The translations under genes and the position numbers were made by a program. Below the pieces are notes generated by a model. It saw only the letters and a list, made by a program, of their open reading frames with translations, was not told where the DNA came from and searched no databases. Positions 33,175 through 42,247 of a stretch of DNA of 64,000 bases are shown here, one piece after another (the stretch's first letter is position 1; each line of letters starts with the position of its first letter). Source of the stretch: Pseudooceanicola atlanticus (GTDB lineage Bacteria; Pseudomonadota; Alphaproteobacteria; Rhodobacterales; Rhodobacteraceae); contig NZ_AQQX01000010.1 in NCBI RefSeq assembly GCF_000768315.1, positions 1 to 64,000 on the forward strand. The letters run 5' to 3'.

Positions 33175-34389
33175 TCAGCGCTCCTTCAGCTGCATGCGGG
33201 AATTGTAGACGTTCATCACCGCCGAAATGGTCAGCGAGATCGCGAGGTAGAACAGCATCAGCAGCAGGATGCATTCGATGGCCCGGCCGGTCTGGTTCAG
33301 CGTGATGCCGCCCAGGGTGCCCGTCAGGTCCATGTAACCCACGGCAATCGCGAGAGAGCTGTTCTTGGTCAGGTTCAGATATTGCGAGATGACCGGCGGG
33401 ATGACGATGCGCAGTGCCTGGGGCAGGACCACGAGGTTCATGATGCGGCCCGGACGCATGCCGAGAGAGGCCGCGGCCTCTGTCTGGCCATGGCTCACGG
33501 CCTGGATGCCCGCACGGACGTTTTCCGCGATGAAGGCGCCGGTATAGATCGCCAGGGCGAACCACAGTGCGATCAGCGAGCCGCGGATCTGCGTGCCGCC
33601 CTGGAAGTTGAACCCGCGCAGCGCCGGCAGATCGAGAGAGATCGGCTGGCCCATAATGAAGTAGACTAGGAGGGTCGGGATGAACAGGATCGCCAGGCTC
33701 GGCCAGCCGCGCGGCAGCAGTTTGCCGGTATCGTACAGCAGCTTGGTCGTGTAGCGCCGATAGGCGAAGACCGCGATCACCGAGGCGATGAACACGCCGA
33801 CTACGATACCGGAGCCCGCTTCCCAGATCGGGCGGGGAATGTAGATGCCGCGATTGGTGAAGGCGAAGGCGCCAAACAGCATGGAACTGTCGGGATCATC
33901 GCCGCGGAACGCGCTTGGCGGCGGCAGGGCCGCGGTCATCACGAAGAAGATGATGAGGATCCAGATCAGCACGGGGACGTTCCGGAACGCCTCGACATAG
34001 ACCATCATCAGTTTCCGGATGATCCAGTTCTTGGACAGGCGCAGAACGCCAGCCGTGACGCCAAGGATCGTGGCGGTGATGCAGCCCAGGAACGCAACGA
34101 TCAGGGTGTTCAGCACCCCGATGATCGTGGCCCGCATATGCGTGGACTGGCTGGTATATTCGATGGGCTTCTGGTTGATGTCGTAACCCGACGGTTCCCC
34201 GAGGAATTCGTAGGAAATGTCCTGCCCCAGCAATGCGAGGTTACGCATCAGGTTCCAGCCGAGGAAGCCAATGGCGCCTGCCAGCAGGATCAGGGCGATG
34301 AATTGAAACGTCATGGACCGATAGCGGGTATCGTTCAACAGCATGGATAGCCGGAACGACTCCGATGGCGGGTCGGAAATGGTCGTCAT
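33175..34389 (-). CDS. bztB: Amino-acid ABC transporter permease (BztB/AapQ type)
   Basis: A 404-residue inner-membrane permease. An N-terminal TM (about 32-52), further TM segments and a large extra-cytoplasmic insert precede the conserved BPD_transp_1 module, which begins around IKL-like helix VLNTLIVAFLGCITATILGV and ends with the ATPase-docking EAA loop EAAASLGMRPGRIMNLVVLP. It has the long format seen only in the Bzt/Aap class of glutamate-family transporters. It is separated from the binding-protein gene by a 130-base gap containing a hairpin. Confidence 0.93.
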   Translation of the reverse strand: MTTISDPPSESFRLSMLLNDTRYRSMTFQFIALILLAGAIGFLGWNLMRNLALLGQDISYEFLGEPSGYDINQKPIEYTSQSTHMRATIIGVLNTLIVAFLGCITATILGVTAGVLRLSKNWIIRKLMMVYVEAFRNVPVLIWILIIFFVMTAALPPPSAFRGDDPDSSMLFGAFAFTNRGIYIPRPIWEAGSGIVVGVFIASVIAVFAYRRYTTKLLYDTGKLLPRGWPSLAILFIPTLLVYFIMGQPISLDLPALRGFNFQGGTQIRGSLIALWFALAIYTGAFIAENVRAGIQAVSHGQTEAAASLGMRPGRIMNLVVLPQALRIVIPPVISQYLNLTKNSSLAIAVGYMDLTGTLGGITLNQTGRAIECILLLMLFYLAISLTISAVMNVYNSRMQLKER

Positions 34390-34482
34390 TGTATGTTCCC
34401 CGTTATCCGGCCTGTTCTTGGATGCGTCTTCGCGCTTTGGCCGGTCATTCCTGCCCCGTTTCTACGGAGCCAAGATGTGAGA

Positions 34483-34508
34483 AGGGCGCGGTCATTGCCG
34501 CGCCCTTC
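34483..34508 (-). terminator. Intercistronic hairpin between binding-protein and permease genes
   Basis: GAAGGGCG (34483-34490) pairs with CGCCCTTC (34501-34508). The T-rich tail is weak. Such a stem between a periplasmic binding protein and its permeases usually stabilises the upstream message or partly terminates it, giving more binding protein than channel. Confidence 0.6.
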
Positions 34509-34519
34509 CCCGTCGTCCC

Positions 34520-35539
34520 TTAGCGGAACGGCGGTGCGTAGAGCAGGCCGCCTTCGGTCCACTGAGCGTTCAGGCCACGGGCCAGACCGATCGGAGTGGA
34601 TTCGCCGATATTGGCTTCGAAAACTTCGCCGTAGTTGCCGATGTTCTCGATGATCATCTTCGCCCAGCCGGCGTCCAGGCCGAGCATTTCGCCCAGGTTG
34701 CCTTCGGTGCCGAGCAGACGGTTGATTTCCGGGTTGTCGCCGGCTTCCATCGACATTTCGCCGACATTGGCCGAGGTCACGCCCAGTTCTTCTGCCGCGA
34801 CCATCGCGTTCAGGGACCAGCGGACCACGTCACCCCATTCGCTGTCGCCGTGGCGAACGAGCGGGCCCAGCGGCTCCTTGGAGATGATTTCCGGCAGGAT
34901 CACGTGATCGCCGGGTGCTTCGAAGGTCGCACGGGTTGCGGCCAGGCCGGAGGCGTCCGTCGTGTAGACGTCGCAGGCACCTGCCAGGTACTGCTGCTGT
35001 GCTTCGGCGTTGGTTTCGATCGGCACCGGCTCGTAGCTGATGTTGTTGACGCGGAAGTAGTCCGCCAGGTTCAGCTCGGTCGTGGTACCGGTCTGGATGC
35101 AGACGGTCGCGCCGTCCAGTTCCTTGGCCGAGGACACGCCCAGGGCTTTCGGGATCATGAAGCCCTGACCATCGTAGTAGTTCACGCCGACGAAGGTGAA
35201 CTTGAGGTCCACATCGCGCGAGAAGGTCCAGGTGGTGTTACGGGCCAGCATGTCGATTTCGCCGGAGGCCAGCGCGGTGAAACGCGTCTTGCCGGTGGTC
35301 GGAACGAATTCGACAGCATTCGGATCGCCGAGAACGGCGGTGGCGACGGCACGGCAGACGGCAACGTCGAAGCCTTCCCATTCGCCATCGGCGTCGGGGG
35401 CGGCAAAACCGACGAGACCGGTGGACACGCCGCAGTTCAGCGTGCCGCGGGCCTTGACGTCATCCAGCGTGGCTGCGGCGGATGCGCCTGCGGCCAGACC
35501 GGCTACGGTCAGCGCGCCAAAGAAAACAGATTTGTTCAT
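34520..35539 (-). CDS. bztA: Periplasmic amino-acid-binding protein (BztA/AapJ type)
   Basis: A 339-residue periplasmic receptor that delivers glutamate, glutamine, aspartate or asparagine to the transporter. A signal peptide (SVFFGALTVAGLAAGASA) is followed by the mature start AATLDDVKARGTLNCGVSTG, typical of SBP_bac_3 family members. Further family blocks are WEGFDVAVCRAVATAVLGD, LARNTTWTFSRDVDLKF and VCIQTGTTTELNLADYF. It is the first gene of the operon, with a strong SD (aggaagagg) before ATG 35539. The ~290-base AT-richer spacer upstream presumably carries its promoter. Confidence 0.95.
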   Translation of the reverse strand: MNKSVFFGALTVAGLAAGASAAATLDDVKARGTLNCGVSTGLVGFAAPDADGEWEGFDVAVCRAVATAVLGDPNAVEFVPTTGKTRFTALASGEIDMLARNTTWTFSRDVDLKFTFVGVNYYDGQGFMIPKALGVSSAKELDGATVCIQTGTTTELNLADYFRVNNISYEPVPIETNAEAQQQYLAGACDVYTTDASGLAATRATFEAPGDHVILPEIISKEPLGPLVRHGDSEWGDVVRWSLNAMVAAEELGVTSANVGEMSMEAGDNPEINRLLGTEGNLGEMLGLDAGWAKMIIENIGNYGEVFEANIGESTPIGLARGLNAQWTEGGLLYAPPFR

Positions 35540-35831
35540 GTTTACCTCTTCCTGATTTTCCGCTTGTTGATAGCGGTTCATACGGCCCCCCCTAAGGGAC
35601 CGGCGGAGATACCGGTGGGTTCTCCCCCCTCCAGCATGCGGGGAGTTTGGAGGGATTCATTCCAAACGGTCAAGGGTCACATCATCAAAAACGCACGATC
35701 CATGGCTAACTTAAGGGCATTTTGCTGCCCAGAAAGGCGGCACTGAACCATTTGGTCAAAAGCAACAAAAAAGCACAAAGACGGCCCCCGAGAGCCCTTG
35801 TTCCTTTTCGCTTTGTGACGTGCAGGCCGGA

Positions 35832-36548
35832 TCAGTCGCCAATCGTGACAGAATCAAAGAATCGTTTCGCATTCAGAAACGATGCCTTTTTGAGCGCCGC
35901 ATGCGCCTCGGCCTCTTCATCCTTGCCCCAGAGTTTGGCCTGCCAGATCTCGTCCAGCCGGGAATGATCCCAAAGCTGTTCGATGGGCTGCGCGTCGCGG
36001 GTCGCGGCAAAGCCGATGACAAGCGACCCGGACAGGCTGACCAGGTCGGAAAAGGCCGCCAGTTGAAAGGCATCGAGGGCATGGACCTCGCGCCGCAGGC
36101 GGGCCACGGCCTCGGGGTCCTGGGGCGCGTGGATGACGCCGGTGCGCGGTTCAAGCCGGGCGCCGTAGGTGTCGGCAGCCCAGTCCAGCAGCGGATCCCA
36201 GGCGGCGGCCTGTTGATCGACCAGCTCCACCGGGGCATCGGCGCGGTAGCACAGCAGGTCGCTGTCACCATATTCAGCCAACATGTCCGCGACCTCGGCA
36301 TGCTGTGGCACGACCTTGTCGATGGCGGCATTGGCGCCACGGGTCGCGGGCATGGTGCCGGGATCGACCTGGTCTTCCTGCGCATCCCATTCGGCGGCCA
36401 CCAACTCGGCCAGTTGCCGCGAGGGCATGATGAGCGCCGCCTTGGCGGGCGTGCGCACGGGGCGACCGTCCAGCTGAACGGTATAGCCCGTCTCAGCCTC
36501 GGTCACGGCAGTGGTTTTCCAGAACCGCTTGGGTTTCCAGTCGCTCAT
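35832..36548 (-). CDS. ATP12 family chaperone (F1-ATPase assembly)
   Basis: A 238-residue protein of the ATP12 family, which in mitochondria binds the F1 alpha subunit during ATP synthase assembly; alphaproteobacteria keep homologues. Family features are KRFWKTTAVTEAETGYTVQL with DGRPVRTPAKAAL, the VAAEWDAQEDQVDPGTMPAT block, and the acidic/aromatic LLCYRADAPVELVDQQAAAW. It is the downstream member of a minus run with the HAD phosphatase and pseudouridine synthase genes. The first member of the pair lies 12 bases upstream. Confidence 0.9.
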   Translation of the reverse strand: MSDWKPKRFWKTTAVTEAETGYTVQLDGRPVRTPAKAALIMPSRQLAELVAAEWDAQEDQVDPGTMPATRGANAAIDKVVPQHAEVADMLAEYGDSDLLCYRADAPVELVDQQAAAWDPLLDWAADTYGARLEPRTGVIHAPQDPEAVARLRREVHALDAFQLAAFSDLVSLSGSLVIGFAATRDAQPIEQLWDHSRLDEIWQAKLWGKDEEAEAHAALKKASFLNAKRFFDSVTIGD

Positions 36549-36560
36549 TGCGGCCTCCTG

Positions 36561-37229
36561 TCAGTTTCCGATCACCTGGTCGATCGCGGCGGGCAGGTCC
36601 GCGGCGTCGGTGACCATGGCGCGGGCGCCGGTCAGCGCCGCTGGGGCGTGATAGCCCCAGCTGACGCCGATAAAGGGAATACCCGCCGAGTGCGCCATCT
36701 GCATATCGTAGGTCGTGTCGCCGATCATCACGGCGCGCGCGGTCTCTACCCCGGTTTCGGCCAGCGCGGTCATCAGCATCGAGGGATGGGGTTTCGACGG
36801 GTGGTCATCGGCGACCTGCACCGTCTGGAACAGCCCCGTCCATCCGTGATTGTCCAGCAGCGCATCGAGCCCCCGGCGCGATTTGCCCGTGGCGATGCCC
36901 AGCAGCGTATGATCCTGGGTCGACAGGCTTTCGACCACCGCACCGATGCCGGGATATAGCGGGCTGGATTCGGCCCCGCCCGCCTTGCGCAGACGCTGGT
37001 ATTCTTCCTTGTAGGCCGCCACGAGCCGGTCGCGGGTGGCAACCGGCGTTTCCGGGGCCAGCCGGTGCATGGCCTGATCCAGCGACAGACCGACGATGGC
37101 CAGCAGCTCCGCCCGCAATGGCAAGGTCAGTTCGACCGCATCGAAGGCGGCGGTCATGGAGGCCACGATATCGCCCTGGCTGTCGACCAGCGTGCCGTCG
37201 ACATCGAAGATCACGAGACGCGGGGTCAT
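36561..37229 (-). CDS. HAD-superfamily hydrolase, phosphoglycolate phosphatase-like
   Basis: A 222-residue HAD subfamily I phosphatase. Motif I is VIFDVDGTLVDSQGD (nucleophile first Asp), motif II around GIATGKS (Thr/Ser), motif III Lys near DDHPSKPHP, and motif IV MIGDTTYDM. The helical cap between motifs I and II is of the Gph/PGMB type. Exact substrate is uncertain. It starts one base after the pseudouridine synthase stop, so the two are coupled. Confidence 0.9.
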   Translation of the reverse strand: MTPRLVIFDVDGTLVDSQGDIVASMTAAFDAVELTLPLRAELLAIVGLSLDQAMHRLAPETPVATRDRLVAAYKEEYQRLRKAGGAESSPLYPGIGAVVESLSTQDHTLLGIATGKSRRGLDALLDNHGWTGLFQTVQVADDHPSKPHPSMLMTALAETGVETARAVMIGDTTYDMQMAHSAGIPFIGVSWGYHAPAALTGARAMVTDAADLPAAIDQVIGN

Positions 37230-37230
37230 G

Positions 37231-38274
37231 TCAGTGCAGCTCCGCGAAGGGATCGTCGGCGGCGATATCCTCGGCCCAGCCCAACGTTTCCCAGCTGTCG
37301 GCCATATGCGGCGGCAGGGGCGCGGTGATGGTGATGGGCTTGCGCGTGACGGGATGTTCGAAGGTCATGGACCGGGCATGCAGGTGCAGTTTCTTCGAGA
37401 TGATACCGCCCAGCTGCGCGCCCCAGCCATCGCCAAGATTTTCCTGACCCGACCCGCCATACTTGCCGTCACCGATGATCGGATGCCCGATCTCGGCCAT
37501 ATGCGCCCGAAGCTGGTGAGTGCGGCCCGTCAGCGGCTCCATCGCGACCCAGGAGGCGCGGCTGGCCACCCGGTAGAGCGTGGCATAGAGCGTATGCGCG
37601 CGTTTCGCGCCGGGCGTCGCGTCGATCTCGCGCGGGTGGATGGCGATCATCTTTTCGCCCTCCCCGCCCTTGCCGTGGCCGCCCGCCTTGACCAGCCCGT
37701 AGCGGATTTCGCCCAGGTAGGGGGTCGGCACGCCGGCGACGAGCGCCCAGTAGATCTTGCGCGTTTCCTTGTGCCGCAGCGCCGCCGTCAGATGCTGGGC
37801 CGCGGCACGGTTGCGCGCCAGCAGAAGGACACCCGAAGTATCCTTGTCCAGCCGGTGCACCAGCTTGGGCTTTTCGTCGAGGTCGAATTTCAAAGCCTCG
37901 GCCAGGCCATCCACGTGCTTGGTCTGCTTGCTGCCGCCCTGGGTGGGCAGGCCCGGCGGCTTGTTCAACGCGATGACGTCGTCATCCTTGTAGATCACGC
38001 AATCGCGGATCATCCGGGCATCGGCCTCGGACACCTTGGGCTGCGCCTCGGGCGGCGGGGCGGCGGTGTCGGGGATCGGCGGCACGCGCACGACCTGCCC
38101 GGCCTCGAGCCGCACATTGGATTTGACCCGCCCCTTGTCGACCCGCAGATCGCCCTTGCGGCACATCTTCTCGATGCGGCCCTGGGTCAGCTGCGGAAAG
38201 GTCCGGCGCAGCCAGCGGTCCAGCCGCTGATCCGCATCCTCGGCCGGGACGGTGATATGTTGAACGCCGCTCAT
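37231..38274 (-). CDS. Ribosomal large-subunit pseudouridine synthase, RluC/RluD type
   Basis: A 347-residue RNA pseudouridine synthase. The N-terminal S4 RNA-binding domain (ADQRLDRWLRRTFPQLTQGR) is followed by the catalytic domain with LVHRLDKDTSGVLLLARNRA, whose Asp is the nucleophile, and the downstream LTGRTHQLRAHMAEIGHPII block. The C-terminus is family-typical. It probably modifies uridines in 23S rRNA; sequence alone does not decide RluC or RluD. It overlaps the crcB stop by four bases. Confidence 0.92.
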   Translation of the reverse strand: MSGVQHITVPAEDADQRLDRWLRRTFPQLTQGRIEKMCRKGDLRVDKGRVKSNVRLEAGQVVRVPPIPDTAAPPPEAQPKVSEADARMIRDCVIYKDDDVIALNKPPGLPTQGGSKQTKHVDGLAEALKFDLDEKPKLVHRLDKDTSGVLLLARNRAAAQHLTAALRHKETRKIYWALVAGVPTPYLGEIRYGLVKAGGHGKGGEGEKMIAIHPREIDATPGAKRAHTLYATLYRVASRASWVAMEPLTGRTHQLRAHMAEIGHPIIGDGKYGGSGQENLGDGWGAQLGGIISKKLHLHARSMTFEHPVTRKPITITAPLPPHMADSWETLGWAEDIAADDPFAELH

Positions 38275-38648
38275 TGTGCGAAACTCCGTGCAAGGAGAAG
38301 CCCGGCCACCAGCGCCGCCAGGGACAGGCAGACAGAGGCCGCGACATAGGCGATGGCCGTGCCCGCCTGGCCGCGTTCCCAGATCGTCACCGCGTCCAGC
38401 GAAAAGGCCGAAAAGGTCGTGAAGCCGCCCAGAAGCCCGGTCAACAGGAACGGCGCAAACCGGTTCTGGCCCAGATGCGCCAGCCCCACCACGATCGCGC
38501 CCATGATGAAGGAACCGACCACGTTCACGGTCAGCGTGCCCCAGGGAAAACCCGGGCCGATCAGGCGGATGGCCGCAAGGCCGGTGAGATAGCGCGCCGA
38601 GGCACCGATGGCACCGCCAAGCGCGACCTGGAGGAGGGTCGGGATCAT
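38271..38648 (-). CDS. crcB: Fluoride exporter CrcB (Fluc)
   Basis: A 125-residue four-TM protein. The family marks are LGGAIGASARYLTG at the start, PWGTLTVNVVGSFIMG (TM2 with conserved Asn) and LLGGFTTFSAFSLDAVTI (the fluoride-track Phe/Thr segment). Fluc proteins act as antiparallel dimers that let fluoride leave the cell. No fluoride riboswitch was recognised upstream. It overlaps the pseudouridine synthase start, giving a small co-transcribed run. Confidence 0.93.
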   Translation of the reverse strand: MIPTLLQVALGGAIGASARYLTGLAAIRLIGPGFPWGTLTVNVVGSFIMGAIVVGLAHLGQNRFAPFLLTGLLGGFTTFSAFSLDAVTIWERGQAGTAIAYVAASVCLSLAALVAGLLLARSFAQ

Positions 38649-38735
38649 GATCGGGTCATGGCGTCAGAAGCGGGGGGAGTCAATCACGGTTGGGCAAAAG
38701 CGGGGTTCGCGACGGGACGGAACCGGGTGCGGCGT

Positions 38736-40043
38736 TCAATCCCCGGCCCGCTTGGCGCGCAACTTTGCAAAGTATTCGACCCGCTTTTTCAAATCGCGCT
38801 CAAAGCCCCGTTCCACCGGCTGGAAAAGGTCGGGGCGCGGGACATTGTCCGGAAAGTAGTTCTGGCCGGAAAACCCGTCCTCCGCGTCGTGGTCATAGGC
38901 ATAGCCAGCCCCATAGCCCTGATCCTTCATCATGCCCGTGGGCGCGTTCAGGATATGTTTGGGCGGCATGGCACTGCCGGTCTGGCGCGCCAGGGCCATC
39001 GCGCCCTTGTAGGCCACGTAGGTCGCGTTGGATTTCGGGGCGAGCGCCAGGTAGACCACCGCCTGGGCCAAGGCGAGCTCCCCCTCGGGAGAGCCGAGGC
39101 GTTCGTAGATCTGCCAGGCTTCCAGGCAGATGCCCTGCGCCTGCGGGTCGGCCAGGCCGATATCCTCGACCGCCATGCGGGTGATGCGGCGGGCCAGGAA
39201 ACGGGGATCCTCTCCGCCCTGTAGCATCCGGGCCAGCCAGTAGAGCGCGGCATCCGGGTCCGACCCGCGCACGGATTTATGCAGCGCGGAGATGAGGTTG
39301 TAATGCTCCTCGCCCGATTTGTCGTACTTGGCCGCGCGGCGCATCAGGCGGGTCGACAGCTGCTCGGGGCTCAGGTCACCCTCAGTCCGCCAGGCGGCAA
39401 CCTGTTCCACGAGGTTCAGGAGCGCACGACCATCGCCATCGGCCATATCCTTGAGGGTGGTGCGCGCCGCGTCGGTCAGCGGAAGCTTGCGGTCCAGTTC
39501 GGTTTCGGCACGGCTGAGCAGCAGATCGAGGTCACCATCCCCCAGCCGTTCCAGCACCAGGACCTGGGCCCGGGACAGAAGCGCCGCGTTCAGCTCGAAG
39601 GACGGGTTTTCCGTGGTGGCCCCGACAAGGAGGATCGTTCCGTCCTCCATATGGGGCAGAAACCCGTCCTGCTGCGCCTTGTTGAAGCGGTGGATCTCGT
39701 CCACGAACAAGAGCGTGCCCATGCCGGCGCGGCGGCGTTGCTTGGCGGCCTCGAACACCTTTTTCAGGTCGGCGACGCCGGTGAAGATCGCGCTGATCTG
39801 CACGAAATCAAGGTCGGTTTCATCGGCCAGCAGGCGGGCGATCGTGGTCTTGCCCACGCCGGGCGGCCCCCACAGGATCAACGAGGACAGGCTGCCAGAG
39901 GCCAGCATGACCCCCAACGGCGCATCGGGGCCCAGCACCTGTTGCTGTCCGATCACCTCGGACAGGGCGCGGGGGCGCAGGCGGTCGGCCAGGGGCCGCG
40001 GGGCGGTGCTGTCGGCGCCGGATTGGTCGAACAGATCGCTCAT
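38736..40043 (-). CDS. rarA: Replication-associated recombination protein RarA (MgsA)
   Basis: A 435-residue AAA+ ATPase related to clamp loaders and acting at stalled replication forks. RPLADRLRPRALSEVIGQQQ leads into Walker A GPPGVGKTT, Walker B TLLFVDEIHRF, sensor 1 LVGATTENPSF, and the C-terminal tetramerisation region (SDPDAALYWLARMLQGGEDP, RRITRMAVEDIGLADP). It follows the protease gene with 4 bases between on minus, so the two may be co-transcribed. Confidence 0.95.
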   Translation of the reverse strand: MSDLFDQSGADSTAPRPLADRLRPRALSEVIGQQQVLGPDAPLGVMLASGSLSSLILWGPPGVGKTTIARLLADETDLDFVQISAIFTGVADLKKVFEAAKQRRRAGMGTLLFVDEIHRFNKAQQDGFLPHMEDGTILLVGATTENPSFELNAALLSRAQVLVLERLGDGDLDLLLSRAETELDRKLPLTDAARTTLKDMADGDGRALLNLVEQVAAWRTEGDLSPEQLSTRLMRRAAKYDKSGEEHYNLISALHKSVRGSDPDAALYWLARMLQGGEDPRFLARRITRMAVEDIGLADPQAQGICLEAWQIYERLGSPEGELALAQAVVYLALAPKSNATYVAYKGAMALARQTGSAMPPKHILNAPTGMMKDQGYGAGYAYDHDAEDGFSGQNYFPDNVPRPDLFQPVERGFERDLKKRVEYFAKLRAKRAGD

Positions 40044-40047
40044 CCCG

Positions 40048-41460
40048 TCACAGCCTCAGCCGCAGGGTCATGCGGCGGCCGGTGCGGATCAGGTTGATGT
40101 CGAGCCTGCGGGTCGCGGTGGCCAGCACCTCGGCCAGGGTGGCGCTGTCGGCGATGGCGATGCCGTTGACACCCTGGATGACGTCACCACGCAGAAGGCC
40201 GACGCGCTGACCGACGGGGCCGGGATCGGTAACGAGCACGCCGGTCGTGCCGGTATCGAGCCCGCGCTGCGCTGCGACGGCGGGGTTCACGGTTTCCAGC
40301 GACAGGCCCGGGATCGGCGAATTGCGGGTCGTCGTGATCGGGTTGCGGGGCGGTTCATCGGGGGCGGCGATGAGGTCGACCTCGGCCTGCGCCTCTTCGC
40401 CGTCGCGGTAGTAGGTCACCTGGGTCTGTGCGCCCAGACCGGCCACCGACATGCGGAAAATCATTTCGGGCGGGGTGTTTACGGCCAGATCGTCCACGGC
40501 GAGGATCACGTCACCCACCTCTATCCCCGCAGCACCGAAGGGGCTTTCGGGGTGCAGTTCGGCGACGATGACACCGCCGGGCACGGGCAGGCCGAGGTTT
40601 TCGGCCATGGTCGCGTCGACCTCCTGCCCCGACATGCCGGCCCAGGGGCGTTCGAAGCGGTCATTGCCCTGACGGGCCTGCGCCACGAACTGCGCGACAA
40701 GGGCCGAGGGGATGGCGAAACCGATACCGTTGGAGCCGCCCGACCGGGTCAGGATGGACGTGTTCACACCGATCAAATCTCCATTGATATCAATGAGTGC
40801 GCCCCCGGAATTGCCCGGGTTGATCGGCGCATCGGTCTGGATGAAATAGCCACGCCCATTGCCGGTCGCGGTGCCCGAACGGGCGAGGCCCGAGACGATG
40901 CCCGACGATACGGTCTGACCGACACCGAAGGGGTTGCCGATGGCCAGCGCCAGTTCCCCGACCTCGACATTGTCGCTATCGCGCAATTGCAGATGGGGCA
41001 TGTCCTGCGGGGCGTCGTCGATCTGGAGGATGGCGAGGTCGGCCTCGCTGTCCGACAGCAGGACCCGGGCCGAGAATTCGCGGCGGTCATTCAACACGAC
41101 ACGGATGTCATCGGCCTGCCCGACCACGTGGTAATTGGACACCACGATGCCGTCATCCGACAGGATAACGCCCGAGCCGAGCGAGTTCTGCACCTGCGGC
41201 CGCGGCTGCCCGAATTCGCGGAAAAAGTCCCGAAAAAACGGGTCGTTGACGAAAGGAGAAACGCGGCGTTCGACGATGCGGCGGGCGTAGATATTGACCA
41301 CGGCCGGCGCCGCCTGGCGCACCACCGGCGCGAAACCGAGGGAGATTTCCGCCTGCGAGGACGGCACCCGCGTCTGCGCCTGGGCAGGCAGCGGAGCAAG
41401 CGGCGGAAGGGCTGAGATGAGGGCGACGATGCCCAGGAAAGGCGGCAGGATACGGGTCAT
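40048..41460 (-). CDS. Periplasmic serine protease, DegP/DegQ (HtrA) family
   Basis: A 470-residue HtrA-type protease. A signal peptide (ILPPFLGIVALISALPPLAP, ending near AQA) is followed by the trypsin-like domain with the triad His in SNYHVVGQADD, Asp in SEADLAILQI and Ser in NPGNSGGALIDING. Two PDZ domains follow, one starting near GMSGQEVDATMAENLGLPVP and the second around GVLVTDPGPVGQRVGLLRGD. It probably degrades misfolded envelope proteins. ATG 41460 gives a proper signal peptide; the longer frame does not. Confidence 0.93.
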   Translation of the reverse strand: MTRILPPFLGIVALISALPPLAPLPAQAQTRVPSSQAEISLGFAPVVRQAAPAVVNIYARRIVERRVSPFVNDPFFRDFFREFGQPRPQVQNSLGSGVILSDDGIVVSNYHVVGQADDIRVVLNDRREFSARVLLSDSEADLAILQIDDAPQDMPHLQLRDSDNVEVGELALAIGNPFGVGQTVSSGIVSGLARSGTATGNGRGYFIQTDAPINPGNSGGALIDINGDLIGVNTSILTRSGGSNGIGFAIPSALVAQFVAQARQGNDRFERPWAGMSGQEVDATMAENLGLPVPGGVIVAELHPESPFGAAGIEVGDVILAVDDLAVNTPPEMIFRMSVAGLGAQTQVTYYRDGEEAQAEVDLIAAPDEPPRNPITTTRNSPIPGLSLETVNPAVAAQRGLDTGTTGVLVTDPGPVGQRVGLLRGDVIQGVNGIAIADSATLAEVLATATRRLDINLIRTGRRMTLRLRL

Positions 41461-41550
41461 GGTTTCCTCGTCACGGGCCGGGTCCGGCAGATATGCGGGG
41501 CGGTGGCGCGGATTGCAAGCTTTGGCCCCGGACCGGGACGCCAGCGCCAT

Positions 41551-41587
41551 GCAAAAAGGCCCCCGCCGGTTGGGCGAGGGCCTTTGC
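41551..41587 (-). terminator. Rho-independent terminator after rplQ
   Basis: A GC-rich stem (on minus AAAGGCCCTCGCC against GGCGGGGGCCTTT) is followed by TTTTT and GCATGG. It lies about 20 bases beyond the rplQ stop and ends the alpha operon. Confidence 0.85.
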
Positions 41588-41607
41588 AACCATCTGAAAT
41601 GGTTGAA

Positions 41608-42030
41608 TTAGTCTTCGGCGGACGCCTCTTCGGCGGCGACGCGGGCCTTGTCGGCTGCGCCTTTCGCCGCGGGGTCACGATCGACGAATTCGATGATCGC
41701 CATCGGAGCCATGTCGCCATAACGGAAACCGGCTTTCATGATGCGAACGTAGCCGCCGGAGCGCTCTGCGTAGCGGGGGCCCAGGATGTCGAACAGCTTC
41801 TGAACGGCTTCGTCCTGCTTGATGCGCGAATGGGCGATACGGCGGGAATGCAGATCACCTTTTTTGGCAAGGGTAACAAGCTTTTCCACGATGGGACGCA
41901 GTTCCTTGGCCTTGGGCAGGGTGGTCTTGATTTGCTCGTGAACGATGAGCGAGGACGCCATGTTTGCGAACAGCGCCTTGCGGTGTTCGTGGGTCCGGTT
42001 CAGGCGGCGATAGCCTCGTGCGTGACGCAT
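41608..42030 (-). CDS. rplQ: 50S ribosomal protein L17
   Basis: A 140-residue protein: [20 protein letters not shown] at its start, then [20 protein letters not shown] and the C-terminal [20 protein letters not shown], plus the acidic/Ala extension common in alphaproteobacteria. It is the last gene of the alpha operon, 217 bases after rpoA; that space holds an 11-bp tandem repeat. ATG 42030 is preceded by ggagaa. Confidence 0.97.
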   Translation of the reverse strand: MRHARGYRRLNRTHEHRKALFANMASSLIVHEQIKTTLPKAKELRPIVEKLVTLAKKGDLHSRRIAHSRIKQDEAVQKLFDILGPRYAERSGGYVRIMKAGFRYGDMAPMAIIEFVDRDPAAKGAADKARVAAEEASAED

Positions 42031-42129
42031 GTCATTTCTCCATTTTTGCCCTCTACGGGCGGTTTTGCTTTGTCCGGCGGCCCTGCGTGGGGGACGCTCT
42101 CCTTGGGGCGGAATGCCCATTTTCGGCAC

Positions 42130-42173
42130 GTCGGTTCCGCGTCGGTATGACGTCGGTATTGCGTCGGTGCCTT
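42130..42173. repeat. 11-bp tandem repeat (GTCGGTATNNC), four units
   Basis: Units at 42130 (gtcggttccgc), 42141 (gtcggtatgac), 42152 (gtcggtattgc) and 42163 (gtcggtgcctt) lie in the rpoA-rplQ spacer. The middle two match those at 17536-17557 nearly exactly, so the element occurs at two distant loci. Confidence 0.85.
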
Positions 42174-42247
42174 TGTGCGGTCGGGCAAGGTGGTATTAAC
42201 CGCCCTGCCCTTCCGAATTCTGTCCCTCGAAACCCGAGAGGCGGGTC

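Noticed and set aside
42031-42247. Small open frame in the rpoA-rplQ spacer extending rplQ upstream
   Set aside because: The extension is not homologous to L17 and runs through the 11-bp tandem repeat; ATG 42030 with ggagaa gives exact family length.
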